Positions 44,962 to 55,619 of a stretch of 64,000 nucleotides of DNA are shown here, piece by piece; the stretch's first letter is position 1, and the number at the start of each line of letters is the position of its first letter. A program made the position numbers and the translations under genes. Under the pieces are notes generated by a model that saw nothing but the letters and a program-made list of their open reading frames with translations, had not been told where the DNA came from and made no database searches. Origin of the DNA: Achromobacter arsenitoxydans SY8 (GTDB taxonomy: Bacteria > Pseudomonadota > Gammaproteobacteria > Burkholderiales > Burkholderiaceae_B); contig NZ_AGUF01000021.1 of NCBI RefSeq assembly GCF_000236785.1, positions 90,483 to 154,482 of the forward strand, written 5' to 3'.

Positions 44962-45879
44962 ATGGATATCAAATGGCTGGAGGACTTCGTCGCCCTGTCG
45001 AAGTCGCGCAACATGTTCCAGGCCGCGGAGGCGCGCAACGTGACGCACCCGGCCTTCGGGCGCCGGATCAAGGCGCTGGAGGAGTGGGCGGGCGTGCCGC
45101 TGGTTGAACGCGGCCACCAGGTGTCCACGCTGAACGCGGCGGGGCGAGGCATGCTGGCCGCCGCCATCGACGTGCTGGACATCCTGCGCGAGACACGCGA
45201 AACGCTGCAGAAGCCCGAGCTCGAACGCGCCCGCAAGATCACCATTGCATCGGGCAAGACGCTGGCGCATTCGGTGCTGCCGGGGCTGATGGCGGGGGTG
45301 CAGCGCGGCCTGCCGGCATTCCAGCTGAAGGTGGTCACCACAACGCTGAACTACGGGGTGGACATGCTGGAGGACGGCGAGGTCGACTTCCTGCTGTGCC
45401 ATGCGCACGAGCCGCTATACGCCAAGATCGACAATCCCAATTACCGCTGCCGACGCGTGGGCGCGGACAAGCTGGTTGCCGTCTCGGCGCCCGTCGCGCC
45501 CGGCGGCCGCTATCCCCGATACGCCGTGCCCAAGCTGGCCTCGGACCCGCCCGTGCCGTTCCTGGCCTACGCCGACAGCATGTCGCTGGGCCGCATCCTG
45601 CACGACAAGCTGCGCGGACTTTGCGAAGTGCCGCTGCTGCAGGCCACGTACGAATCGGACCTGGCCGACGCCCTGCATGCAATGGCGCGCCAGGGCTTTG
45701 GGCTGGCCTGGCTGCCGCACACGCTGGTTGAATCCGACCTGCGCGACGGCAAGCTGGTGCGCGCAGACGGCGCCCGCAACGACATCCACATGGAGATCCG
45801 GCTGTACCAGTCGGTCGGCAACGCCAAGCCGCTGGCGCGAGAGGTATGGGGCCGGATCGAGGCGTACGCGGCCAGGTAG
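44962..45879 (+). CDS. LysR-family transcriptional regulator
   Basis: 305 residues from the ATG at 44962 (MDIKWLEDFVALSKSRN). The HTH (MFQAAEARNVTHPAFGRRIKALE in pieces) is followed by an effector domain. It is divergent from the hydrolase/Bug pair across 167 bp and is the likely regulator of that pair. Confidence 0.92.
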   Translation: MDIKWLEDFVALSKSRNMFQAAEARNVTHPAFGRRIKALEEWAGVPLVERGHQVSTLNAAGRGMLAAAIDVLDILRETRETLQKPELERARKITIASGKTLAHSVLPGLMAGVQRGLPAFQLKVVTTTLNYGVDMLEDGEVDFLLCHAHEPLYAKIDNPNYRCRRVGADKLVAVSAPVAPGGRYPRYAVPKLASDPPVPFLAYADSMSLGRILHDKLRGLCEVPLLQATYESDLADALHAMARQGFGLAWLPHTLVESDLRDGKLVRADGARNDIHMEIRLYQSVGNAKPLAREVWGRIEAYAAR

Positions 45880-45957
45880 CGCACAAAAACCGCCACCTGC
45901 GCCGCTCAGGCATAAAATACCGGTTTGCCCCCACCCCGCACACAGGAAGCCAGCGCC

Positions 45958-47430
<1,473 letters not shown>

Positions 47431-47499
47431 CGCGCGCGCATCCCATGCAGAGCGCGGGGCCGGCGGCCTTGCGCTCTTTCTTTTTCCAGGATTGCCCCG

Positions 47500-48057
47500 A
47501 TGATTTCCACTTCCGACGCCTACGCCAACGTGGTCGCAGAAACCCGCCACTGGCTGAACCAGGCCGTGATCGGCCTGAACCTCTGTCCCTTCGCCAAAGC
47601 GGTGCAGGTCAAGGACCAGATCCGCTTTGCCGTCAGCGACGCCACCGACGCCGAAGGCGTGCTGACCGACCTGCAGGACGAACTGGCCCTGCTGGCCGAA
47701 ACCGATCCCGAAAAGATCGACACCACGCTGCTGATCATCCCGGACGCGCTGGACGACTTCCTGGAATTCAACGACTTCGAAGACCTGTCGGACCGCCTGC
47801 TCAAGCGCATGCGCCTGGTGGGAGAACTGCAGGTCGCCACGTTCCACCCGCAGTTCCAGTTCGCCGACACGCAGCCCGACGACATCGAGAACTACACCAA
47901 CCGCTCGCCGTACCCAATCCTGCACCTGCTGCGCGAGGACAGCATCGACCGCGCGGTGGAATCCTTCCCCGATGCCGCCGAAATCTACGAAAAGAACATC
48001 GACACGATGCAAAAGCTTGGCCTGGAAGGCTGGAAGAAGCTGATGACCAAGGCCTGA
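47500..48057 (+). CDS. DUF1415 family protein
   Basis: 185 residues, typical family length. Conserved features visible are VIGLNLCPFAKAV near the N-terminus and ATFHPQFQFADT with NRSPYPILHLLRE later. The family has no established function; it is soluble with no signal peptide. Co-directional with the M20 gene. Confidence 0.88.
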   Translation: MISTSDAYANVVAETRHWLNQAVIGLNLCPFAKAVQVKDQIRFAVSDATDAEGVLTDLQDELALLAETDPEKIDTTLLIIPDALDDFLEFNDFEDLSDRLLKRMRLVGELQVATFHPQFQFADTQPDDIENYTNRSPYPILHLLREDSIDRAVESFPDAAEIYEKNIDTMQKLGLEGWKKLMTKA

Positions 48058-48062
48058 GGCCG

Positions 48063-48080
48063 GCGCCATCCGCATGGCGC
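48063..48080 (+). other. Small hairpin after the DUF1415 gene
   Basis: GCGCCAT and ATGGCGC pair around CCGC, followed by TTTGGG. It may be a weak terminator. The rest of the gap to 48254 holds an AT-rich patch (ATTGAATACAATATACGATCAA region, about 48122-48145) that could contain the promoter of the following Bug gene. Confidence 0.4.
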
Positions 48081-48254
48081 TTTGGGCGGCTCCGGGATAT
48101 CCCTAGATGGCCCATCGGTTGGATTGAATACAATATACGATCAATGTGGCCGCCGCCGCTCGGCGACCGGCCTGTACGTTCTTCCCCTTTTCATTGTCTT
48201 GCCTCGCGGCCCGTTCCGAGCCGCGTTAGCCGCTGCCTTTGTCTGGAGAGCCGT

Positions 48255-49244
48255 ATGCGATTCACCCGCCGTCATGCCCTGGGCGCGCTTGCCGCGCTGC
48301 CGCTGATCTCGCGCCCGGCCTGGGCCCAGCAGAATGCCTTCCCGACGCGGCCCGTGCGTCTGCTGGTGGGCTTTGCGCCCGGCGGACTGACCGACATTGC
48401 CGCCCGCGCATTGGCCGACCGCATGGGCAAGACCCTAAAGCAAAACGTCGTCGTCGAGAACCGTCCTGGCGGGCAGGCCATCATCGCCACCGTGGCGGTG
48501 GCGCGCGCCGAACCGGACGGCTACACGCTGGGCTTCGCGGGCACCAACGGCATGATCCTGAACCCGTTGCTGTACAACAACCTGCCGTACCAGCCGTCGG
48601 ACTTCAAGCAGCTTGGTTCGATGGGCAAGTCGCCCATGCTGCTGATCGTGCATCCCGACCTGGGCGTGAAAAACGTGCAGGAGTTCATCGCGCTGGCCAA
48701 GAAAAAGCCCGGCGACATCACCAGCGCCCATGCCGGCCGCGGCGTGATCAACCATCTGGCCTTGCTGCACTTCCAGTCCAAGACGGGCACGCAATTCCAG
48801 GACGTGCCCTACAAGGGCAGCGGCCCCGCGCTGCCGGACCTGATGGCCGGCACGGTGCAAAGCACCTTCGACTTCCCGACGTCCGCGCTGCCCAACATCA
48901 AGTCCGGCAAGCTGCAGGTGCTGGCCGTCACAGCCGACAAGCGGCTGTCCAGCCTGCCCGACGTGCCCACCATGAAAGAGGCCGGCGTCGACGGCTTCGA
49001 GCTCTACACCCGCATGATGATCTCCGGCCCCGCCGCCATGCCCGCCGACGTGGTCAAGACGCTGGAAAACGCCGTGCGCGAAGGCACGCGCGATCCCAGC
49101 CTGGTGCAGCAGTTCGCGGACCAGGGCGTGGCCGTCGAGTTCACGTCGTCGGCCGACCTGGACAAGGTCATCGCCGACGAATCCGCCATGTGGGCGCAGG
49201 TCATCAAGGCCAACGGCGTGCCCAAGACCGACCTGAAGGCTTAA
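48255..49244 (+). CDS. Bug-family tripartite tricarboxylate transporter receptor
   Basis: 329 residues from the ATG at 48255 with GGAG upstream. The N-terminus MRFTRRHALGALAALPLISRP looks like a twin-arginine signal (TRRHALG), unlike the Sec-type signal of the Bug protein at 42.8 kb. Family motifs: FPTRPVRLLVGFAPGGLTD (in pieces) and VVVENRPGGQAI. It is followed after 10 bp by a BAAT-like hydrolase gene in an apparent operon. Confidence 0.93.
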   Translation: MRFTRRHALGALAALPLISRPAWAQQNAFPTRPVRLLVGFAPGGLTDIAARALADRMGKTLKQNVVVENRPGGQAIIATVAVARAEPDGYTLGFAGTNGMILNPLLYNNLPYQPSDFKQLGSMGKSPMLLIVHPDLGVKNVQEFIALAKKKPGDITSAHAGRGVINHLALLHFQSKTGTQFQDVPYKGSGPALPDLMAGTVQSTFDFPTSALPNIKSGKLQVLAVTADKRLSSLPDVPTMKEAGVDGFELYTRMMISGPAAMPADVVKTLENAVREGTRDPSLVQQFADQGVAVEFTSSADLDKVIADESAMWAQVIKANGVPKTDLKA

Positions 49245-49254
49245 GGAGGCGACC

Positions 49255-50559
49255 GTGACACAGCCCAGCATTACCGTAACGCCCCAGCGCGCGCTGATCG
49301 ACGTCGAGCGCGACATCCGTATCGAAGGCTTTCCCGCCTACGCCTTCATCACCGTCACGGCCAGCATGACCATGTGCGGCGCAACCTGGCGCTCGGAAGC
49401 CGTGTTTGTGGCGGGCCACGACGGCCGCCTGGACCTGCGCCGCGATTGCCCGGTGTCCGGTTCCTACGCCGAGCCCGCCGCCATGGGCATCGTCTGGTCC
49501 ATGGCGTGCCAGGACATGGACCGCGTCGTCTTTCCGCCCGACCGCACCGATGCGCTGACGGTGCACATCCGCGCCGAAGGCGGCGCGCTGTCGGCCGAGG
49601 CCACGCTGGTCCAGGAATTCCTGGCCGAGGGCGTCACGCATCGCGCCGTGCGCGAAGACATCGGCGGCGCGGTGCTGTCGGGCGAACTCTATACGCCGGC
49701 CGGGCCCGGACCGCATCCCGTCGTGATCTATATGAACGGCTCGTCGGGCGGCGTGAACGCGCCGCGGGCGGCCCTGTTCGCGGCGCGCGGCTACCAGTGC
49801 CTGGCGCTGGCGATCTTCAACTACGACGGCCGCCCCAAGTACCTGAACGACATGCCGCTGGAATACTTCGAGGCGGCGCTGAATTGGGTGCGCAAGACCC
49901 TGCAGCCGCGTGACGGTTTCGTAGCCGTGTCGGGCATCAGCCGGGGCGGCGAAACCTCCTTGCTGGTGGCCTCGCACTATCCCGACCTGGTGAGCGCGGT
50001 GGTGGCCTACGTGCCGTCGCCCGTCACGCACGGCGTGGTCAGCGCGGGCGCGCCGGGCACCGGGCGCAATGCGCAGGTCTGGACCAAGGGCGGCGAGCCC
50101 TTGCCCCATCTGTGGCAGGACAACGCCACGGCCGACTGGGACGCCGCCTATGCGTCCGATCCGCCCTATCGCCAGACCCATGCTTTCCTGAGCGCCTCGC
50201 GCGATGCCGCGGCATTCGAGCGCGCCCGCATTCCGGTGGAAAACTACCCGGGTCCGGTCATGCTGGTCAGCGCGTCGGACGACGGTTTCTGGCCCAGCAC
50301 CGCGTATTCGGAGATGGTGGTGCGCCAGCGCCAGGCGCATGCCTTGCCGACGTTCCACTATGTCTGCACGGGGGCGGGCCATCACGTCCACTATCCCCAT
50401 CTGCCGGCCACCCTGATCAGCAAGCCTCATGCGATGTCGGGGCTGCTGCTGGATGCGGGCGGCACGCCGCCGGCGAATGCGGCGGGCAATGAAGGGTCTT
50501 ACCGCGCCGTGCTGGACTTCCTGGCGCAGGCGCGGCGGGGGCTGGGTACCGACGAATAG
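49255..50559 (+). CDS. Acyl-CoA thioester hydrolase/BAAT-like alpha/beta hydrolase
   Basis: 434 residues from a GTG with a strong AAGGAGG Shine-Dalgarno. An N-terminal beta-sandwich domain (about 1-125, resembling the BAAT/thioesterase N-domain) precedes an alpha/beta hydrolase with nucleophile elbow SGISRGGE (Ser229; vertebrate BAAT enzymes use Cys) and a C-terminal HHVHYPHLP carrying the likely catalytic His. It may act on the compound bound by the Bug receptor encoded just before. Alternative name: dienelactone hydrolase-like protein. Confidence 0.82.
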   Translation: MTQPSITVTPQRALIDVERDIRIEGFPAYAFITVTASMTMCGATWRSEAVFVAGHDGRLDLRRDCPVSGSYAEPAAMGIVWSMACQDMDRVVFPPDRTDALTVHIRAEGGALSAEATLVQEFLAEGVTHRAVREDIGGAVLSGELYTPAGPGPHPVVIYMNGSSGGVNAPRAALFAARGYQCLALAIFNYDGRPKYLNDMPLEYFEAALNWVRKTLQPRDGFVAVSGISRGGETSLLVASHYPDLVSAVVAYVPSPVTHGVVSAGAPGTGRNAQVWTKGGEPLPHLWQDNATADWDAAYASDPPYRQTHAFLSASRDAAAFERARIPVENYPGPVMLVSASDDGFWPSTAYSEMVVRQRQAHALPTFHYVCTGAGHHVHYPHLPATLISKPHAMSGLLLDAGGTPPANAAGNEGSYRAVLDFLAQARRGLGTDE

Positions 50560-50561
50560 GC

Positions 50562-50587
50562 AAGGGCCGGCGCAGGGCCGGCCCTTT
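50562..50587 (+). terminator. Terminator between the BAAT-like and YceI genes
   Basis: AAGGGCCGGC and GCCGGCCCTT form a 10-bp perfect stem with a GCAGG loop and end in TTTC. It begins 2 bp after the hydrolase stop and probably works for both convergent genes. Confidence 0.7.
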
Positions 50588-50635
50588 CATGATCGCGCCA
50601 GGCTCAACGGCCGGCGCGCATCACTGTCGTCCTGA

Positions 50636-51217
50636 TCATTGCCGCCGCACGGCCTCGACCTGGATTTTCAGTTCCACCTCGGGCTTGAAGCCCATGTCCA
50701 GGCCGAAGTCCAGCCCGAAGTCCTTGCGGCTGAACTCCGTGGAAACATCGGCGCCGCACACTTCGCGCTTGACCATCGGATGGTCGATGCACTTGAAGTC
50801 GTCGATGTCCATTTTCACCTTGCGCGTGACGCCGCGCAGCGTCAGGTCGCCAGTCGCTTCTTCCGGCCGGTTGCCGTCGAACTTGGTGAACGTGCCCTTG
50901 AACGTGGCGGTGGGGTACTTGGCCGCGTTAAAAATGTCTGGCGCGACGGCGTGCTTGTTCATCTCGTCGTGGCCGAAGTCCACCGAATTGATGTCCACGG
51001 TGACCTCCACCGTGCCGGTGCGCGCCTCGCGGTCCAGCACCACCACGCCGCGCGACTGGTTGAACTTGCCGCGCCACGTCGACAGGCCGCCGAAGTGATC
51101 GGCCTCGAAGCTGGGGTAGGTGTGCGAGGGGTCCAGGTCGTAGGTGACCGGCGCGGCGTTGGCGGCGACGGTCAGCATCAGCGCGGCGGCGCCCAGCAGG
51201 GACGTGATCGGCTTCAT
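50636..51217 (-). CDS. YceI-family periplasmic lipid-binding protein
   Basis: 193 residues from the ATG at 51217 with AAGGAG upstream. A signal peptide of about 22 residues (ending NAA) precedes a lipocalin-like barrel with YDLDPSHTYPSFEADHFGG, IDINSVDFGHDEMN-type segment and TGDLTLRGVTRKVKMDI in pieces. YceI proteins bind isoprenoid quinone-like or amphiphilic molecules in the periplasm. Divergent from the DsbA-family gene. Confidence 0.93.
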   Translation of the reverse strand: MKPITSLLGAAALMLTVAANAAPVTYDLDPSHTYPSFEADHFGGLSTWRGKFNQSRGVVVLDREARTGTVEVTVDINSVDFGHDEMNKHAVAPDIFNAAKYPTATFKGTFTKFDGNRPEEATGDLTLRGVTRKVKMDIDDFKCIDHPMVKREVCGADVSTEFSRKDFGLDFGLDMGFKPEVELKIQVEAVRRQ

Positions 51218-51389
51218 TGCGGCTCCTTGGTGACGGTGTTGCGCTAGGCCTGCGGCGTGGCCGCAAGCGTAGAACGAAAAGCCTGACGATAACATTCAGT
51301 TCTTTGTCAGTAGCGGACGCAGATCGAAAAAAGCCGGCCGGTGGTTTGCTTTATTCTTCGGATCATCGACACCTATTCCGGAGAGCTTC

Positions 51390-52040
51390 ATGGTCAAGAT
51401 CAACATCGACTTCGTGTCCGACGTCGCGTGCCCGTGGTGCGCGGTGGGGCTGGGCGGTTTGCTGGAGGCCATGCGCCGGGTGGAGGGCGTTGCTCAGGTC
51501 GACCTGCATTTCCGGCCGTTTGAATTGAATCCCGACATGCCGGCCGGCGGGCAGAACACCATCGAGCGCCTGATGTCGAAGTACGGGTACGACCGCGAAC
51601 AGGTGCAGGCGAACCGCAAGGTCATCAGTGAGCGGGCCGCCGCCGTTGGCATGCCGATGCGCATGGAGGACGACAACCGTTCGTTCAACACCTTCGATGC
51701 CCATCGGCTGATCCACTGGGCCGGGCTGCAGGGGCAGGCGCAACAGACCGCGATGAAGCAAAGCCTGCTGCGGACCTACCACTTTCTGAACCAGGACACG
51801 AGCGACGCGCAGGTGCTGGCGCTGGCGGCGAGCGAGGCGGGCCTGGACGAGCGGGCGGCGCGCGAGGTGCTGGCCAGCGGCCGCTACGCCGACGAGGTGC
51901 GCGCCGAAGAAGCGCAATGGCGGCAACTAGGCATTACGTCGGTGCCGTCGGTGATCATCAACGGCAAGTACCTCGTGTCTGGCGGCCAGCCGCCGGAGGC
52001 GTTTGAACAGGCCCTGCGGCAGGTGGCCGGGGAGGGCTAG
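51390..52040 (+). CDS. DsbA-family (FrnE-like) thiol oxidoreductase
   Basis: 216 residues without a signal peptide. The thioredoxin-fold active site is CPWC (Cys14-Cys17) in DVACPWCAVG, followed by the all-helical insertion and the cis-Pro loop TSVPSVIING near residue 185. FrnE-type cytoplasmic DsbA homologues are linked to oxidative-stress handling or polyketide chemistry; the role here is unknown. Its end overlaps the end of the convergent MurA-like gene by 4 bp. Confidence 0.9.
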   Translation: MVKINIDFVSDVACPWCAVGLGGLLEAMRRVEGVAQVDLHFRPFELNPDMPAGGQNTIERLMSKYGYDREQVQANRKVISERAAAVGMPMRMEDDNRSFNTFDAHRLIHWAGLQGQAQQTAMKQSLLRTYHFLNQDTSDAQVLALAASEAGLDERAAREVLASGRYADEVRAEEAQWRQLGITSVPSVIINGKYLVSGGQPPEAFEQALRQVAGEG

Positions 52041-53338
52041 TCGTCGTTGGCCCATTCGACCTGCACGCCCAGGCTGCGCAGGTTTTCGACAAAATGCGGG
52101 TGGGCGCGCCGGATCGGCGTGGCGTTGCGGATTTCGGAGCGGCCCTTGATGCTGCTGGCCACCATGAACAGGGCAATCGCGACCCGGATGATGTAGGGGC
52201 TTTCCACCACCGCCGGCGTCAGCGGATTGCCGCCGAAGGTCACCACGCGGTGCGGATCCGACGAGAACACGTGCGCACCGAACTTCGTCAGCTCGCCCGT
52301 CCAGCCCAGCGCGCCGTCGTACACCTTGTTCCAGAACATCGCATTGCCCTCGGCGCACACGCCCAGCGCAATGAAGATCGGCAGCAGGTCCACGGGGAAA
52401 TACGGCCAGGGCGCCGCCTCGACCTTGGTCAGCACGTTGCTGGTAAAGGGCGTCTGCACCTTCAGCGGGCCCGAACGCTGCGCGCGCGACCAGCCGTTTT
52501 CATGCACGATCTGCACGCCGAACTTGGCGAAAGTGCGGTCGATCAGCGGGAAATTGCCCGGGGTGCTGTTGCGCACCACCACGTCGCCGCCCGTGATCGC
52601 GCCCAGCGCGAGGAACGTCGTGATCTCGTGGAAGTCCTCTTCAAACGTGAACTCGCCGCCCTTCAGGCGCACGCCGCCGCGCACCGTCAGCCGCGAGGTG
52701 CCGATGCCGTCGATGTCCGCGCCCATCATCGCCATGAAGCGGCAGAACTCCTGCACGTGCGGCTCGGAGGCCGCGTTCGTCAGCGTGGATTCGCCTTGCG
52801 CCGCGGCCGCGCACAGCACGAAGTTCTCGGTCGTCGTCACGGACGCGTAGTCCAGCCAATGGTGCGTGGGCTTGAGCGGGCCGCTGGCGCGCACCAGCAG
52901 GGACCCGCTGGCGCGTTCCACCTCGCCGCCGAACGAGCGGAAGATGTCCACGTGCGGATCTATTTCGCGCACGCCCAGCGTGCAGCCCTTGACGTTGTCC
53001 TCCAGCCGCGCCACGCCGAAGCGCGCCAGCAGCGGCGGCACCAGCATGATCGACGAACGCATTTCCTCCGGCAGCCGGTGCCGCGCGGCGTCAAAAGCGG
53101 TGTCGCGGTGATGCAGTTCCAGCGTGCGCGTCTTGTCGTCCAGCCGGACCTCGCTGCCCAGCGTACGGAAAATGTCCAGGATCTTGCGGACATCGGTGAT
53201 GTCCGGCACGCCATGCAGCCGCAGCGGCTGGTCTGTCAGCAGCGTGGCGCACAGGATGGGCAGCACCGCGTTCTTGTTGGCCGAGGGAACGACGCGGCCG
53301 CGCAGGGGCGTGCCGCCGTGGACGATGAGGTTGGACAT
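52037..53338 (-). CDS. MurA-like enolpyruvyl transferase (divergent paralogue)
   Basis: 433 residues from the ATG at 53338. EPSP/MurA fold. Residues matching the E. coli MurA catalytic set are retained: Lys22-Asn23 in SANKNAVLPIL, Cys119 in KGCTLGVREIDPH (counterpart of Cys115), Asp317 in YFPVDLLPI (Asp305) and Arg385 in YIIRVAIAL (Arg397). However, the normally strict DLRASAS context around that arginine and much of the C-terminal motif differ. MurA transfers enolpyruvate to UDP-GlcNAc in peptidoglycan synthesis; this copy stands alone rather than in the usual setting and may be a second, specialised enzyme. Confidence 0.82.
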   Translation of the reverse strand: MSNLIVHGGTPLRGRVVPSANKNAVLPILCATLLTDQPLRLHGVPDITDVRKILDIFRTLGSEVRLDDKTRTLELHHRDTAFDAARHRLPEEMRSSIMLVPPLLARFGVARLEDNVKGCTLGVREIDPHVDIFRSFGGEVERASGSLLVRASGPLKPTHHWLDYASVTTTENFVLCAAAAQGESTLTNAASEPHVQEFCRFMAMMGADIDGIGTSRLTVRGGVRLKGGEFTFEEDFHEITTFLALGAITGGDVVVRNSTPGNFPLIDRTFAKFGVQIVHENGWSRAQRSGPLKVQTPFTSNVLTKVEAAPWPYFPVDLLPIFIALGVCAEGNAMFWNKVYDGALGWTGELTKFGAHVFSSDPHRVVTFGGNPLTPAVVESPYIIRVAIALFMVASSIKGRSEIRNATPIRRAHPHFVENLRSLGVQVEWANDD

Positions 53339-53494
53339 GGGGATTGGACGGCCAGGTAAGAAATAAGGGAAAGCGACGCGATTGTACCGGCGTCTTCCCG
53401 AGCGGCCTTTTGACGAAAGACCGCTAAATATTTCAATCTGCAATTGCGATGTGGCGCGGTTTACGCCTGCCGAGGTGCATTGCCTGTCCGCCCG

Positions 53495-54187
53495 TTAGTC
53501 GGCAAGCCTGATCAGCGTCAGGAAAAACGTCTGCCGCAACCCAAACCCCAGCCGCTCATACAGCCCGATTGCGCTGCCGTTATTGCTCAGCACATGCAGG
53601 AACGGCGATTCCCCTCTCTGCCAGATCTCGTCTTCAAGCTGCTGCACCAGCCGTCCGGCGAATCCCTTGCCGCGCCACGCATCGTCCACGCAGACTGCGC
53701 TGATCTCGACGTGCCCGGCGGGATGCATCCGTTCGCCCGCCATGGCGATCAGCCGGCCCTGCGCGCGCACGCCGATGTAGCGACCCATCTCGTGGGTGCG
53801 CTTGCAGAAGGGGCCGGGGCGGGTCTTTTCGGCCAGCGCAAGCATCTGCGGCGCGTCGTCCGGCCCCAGCGTCACGATGCCCGGATCATCCGCCGCACAG
53901 GCGTCGCGGCGCGTCGCGACCATCTGGTGGATCACGCCGACGGGCTGCGCGCGCAGCGCAGGCGGGGGCTTGACGGGATTGGACGACAGCAGCGCGGCCT
54001 GCTGGCCGGCGGACAGAAGCTGCCCGAGTGCAGCCCAGGCTTCGGGGGCGTCCGACGCCATGGCCGCAAAGGGCGCCACGTCAGGGTGGTAGCGGCAGGC
54101 CAGGGCGTTGCCGCTGCCCAGGTGCGCCTGTTCGGTTGCAAGCGCGTTCCAGATCGGGTTGTCGAGGCTGTGTGCTGATTGGTCCAT
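53495..54187 (-). CDS. GNAT-family N-acetyltransferase
   Basis: 230 residues. The C-terminal half (about 100-225) has the acetyl-CoA binding motif A (ISAVCVDDAWRGKGFAGRLV in pieces) and the motif B region NNGSAIGLYERLGF. The N-terminal half resembles the partner domain of FR47-like acetyltransferases. The substrate is unknown. It is divergent from the AraC/GlxA-type gene across 102 bp. Confidence 0.9.
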   Translation of the reverse strand: MDQSAHSLDNPIWNALATEQAHLGSGNALACRYHPDVAPFAAMASDAPEAWAALGQLLSAGQQAALLSSNPVKPPPALRAQPVGVIHQMVATRRDACAADDPGIVTLGPDDAPQMLALAEKTRPGPFCKRTHEMGRYIGVRAQGRLIAMAGERMHPAGHVEISAVCVDDAWRGKGFAGRLVQQLEDEIWQRGESPFLHVLSNNGSAIGLYERLGFGLRQTFFLTLIRLAD

Positions 54188-54289
54188 GCCGGTTCCTGTT
54201 GTCAGCGCCGTATGCGCATGGCGTCAATGTAGACAGGATCCGGCGCGCGCTCTATTGTCGTAAGTGACATTTTTGGAGTCATTTCCGCC

Positions 54290-55252
54290 ATGAAGATCTC
54301 GGTTCTGGCCCTGGACGGCTGCTTCGACACGGGTCTGTCGGCCATCCTGGACGCATTCACCACCGCCAACGAGCTGGCCGAACTGCAGCAGCCCGGTTCC
54401 GGTCCCCGGTTCGACATCAGCGTGATCGGCATGCGCCGCGAGGTGCGCACCGGCCTGGGCATGCGCGTTCCGGTCAAGCCGGCCAGCGCAATGGGCAATC
54501 CCGATTGGCTGGTCCTGCCCGCCATCGCCACCAAGATGCCGGAACAGCTGTTGCCCGCGCTGGAGCGGCGCGACGTCAGGGATGCGCTGGCCCTGCTGCG
54601 GCAAAGCCATGACGACGGCGTGAAGATCGCGGCCGCCTGCATCGGCACTTTCGTGCTGGCCGAGTCGGGTCTGCTTGGGGGGCAGGAGGCCACCACCTCC
54701 TGGTGGCTCGCCCCGCTGTTCCGCCAGCGCTACCCGGACGTGCGGCTGGACAGCGCGCGCATGATGGTGCCGTCCGGCAGCTTTACGACCGCCGGCGCCG
54801 CGATGGGGCACCTGGACCTGGCCCTGTGGCTGCTGGGGCAGGCCAGCCCCGCGCTGGCCGCCGTGGTTGTCCGCTATCTATTGGTGGATGCGCGCCCGTC
54901 GCAGGCGCCCTACATGATCCCCGACCACCTGGCGCGCGCCGACCCGCTGGTGGAGCGTTTCGAGCGCTGGGCCCGGGACAGGCTGACCGAAGGCTTCTCG
55001 CTGGACGCCGCGGCGGATGCGCTGGCCACCAGCACCCGCACCCTGCAACGCCGCATCGAAGCCGTGCTCGGCAAGTCGCCGCTGTCTTACTTCCAGGACC
55101 TGCGGGTGGAGCGGGCGGTGCACCTGCTGCGCACCAGCCATCTGAACACCGACGCGATTGCCGCGGAGGTGGGCTATGAGGACGGCGCGACGTTGCGGAC
55201 GCTGTTGCGGCGCAAGCTGGGGCGAGGGGTGCGGGAGTTGCGGCTGGGGTGA
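54290..55252 (+). CDS. GlxA-family AraC-type transcriptional regulator
   Basis: 320 residues. The N-terminal DJ-1/PfpI-like domain (about 1-190) has Cys117 in AAACIGTFVLAESGLL at the nucleophile elbow position, and the C-terminal AraC double HTH spans about 220-318 (FSLDAAADALATSTRTLQRRIE and TDAIAAEVGYEDGATLR in pieces). Such regulators often control amine or carnitine catabolism. The GNAT gene opposite is the nearest candidate target. Confidence 0.9.
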   Translation: MKISVLALDGCFDTGLSAILDAFTTANELAELQQPGSGPRFDISVIGMRREVRTGLGMRVPVKPASAMGNPDWLVLPAIATKMPEQLLPALERRDVRDALALLRQSHDDGVKIAAACIGTFVLAESGLLGGQEATTSWWLAPLFRQRYPDVRLDSARMMVPSGSFTTAGAAMGHLDLALWLLGQASPALAAVVVRYLLVDARPSQAPYMIPDHLARADPLVERFERWARDRLTEGFSLDAAADALATSTRTLQRRIEAVLGKSPLSYFQDLRVERAVHLLRTSHLNTDAIAAEVGYEDGATLRTLLRRKLGRGVRELRLG

Positions 55253-55262
55253 CTGGGGCGCG

Positions 55263-55619
55263 TCAGCGCTCGATGGCGCGCAGCAGGCTCAGCGGCGCCC
55301 ATCCGCTCTGGCCGTCCGATTGGCGGCTGCACCACATCCAGCCATTGATCTGCTCCGAGCCGGAAAACTCATCGCCTTCGTCCACGTCCAGTTCGCGTGC
55401 GGTGTAATCGCGCAAAGCGCGTCCATGGCGCTCGTCGATCCGCTCGATAATCTGGCCGGGAACCCATCCCCCGATTCCACCGGCCGTGGAGCAAAAGAAC
55501 CAGTTGTCCCAGCCTTCCGGGCCTTCGTATCGCTCTCCGATCGCGAGAAGCGCGCCCTGCGAGAACGCGACCGGTTCGGGGTATTCGCTGCGATGCTGGC
55601 CGACGGCGACGAATTTCAT
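55263..55619 (-). CDS. Small protein with tandem SH3-like domains
   Basis: 118 residues, no signal peptide. Two SH3-like units are visible, each ending in a Gly-Trp-(Val/Ala)-Pro segment: FFCSTAGGIGGWVPGQII (about 41-58) and WCSRQSDGQSGWAPLSLL (about 96-113). Homologues exist as proteins with an SH3 variant domain and no known function. It overlaps the upstream membrane-protein gene by an ATGA junction, so the two probably act together. Confidence 0.72.
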   Translation of the reverse strand: MKFVAVGQHRSEYPEPVAFSQGALLAIGERYEGPEGWDNWFFCSTAGGIGGWVPGQIIERIDERHGRALRDYTARELDVDEGDEFSGSEQINGWMWCSRQSDGQSGWAPLSLLRAIER

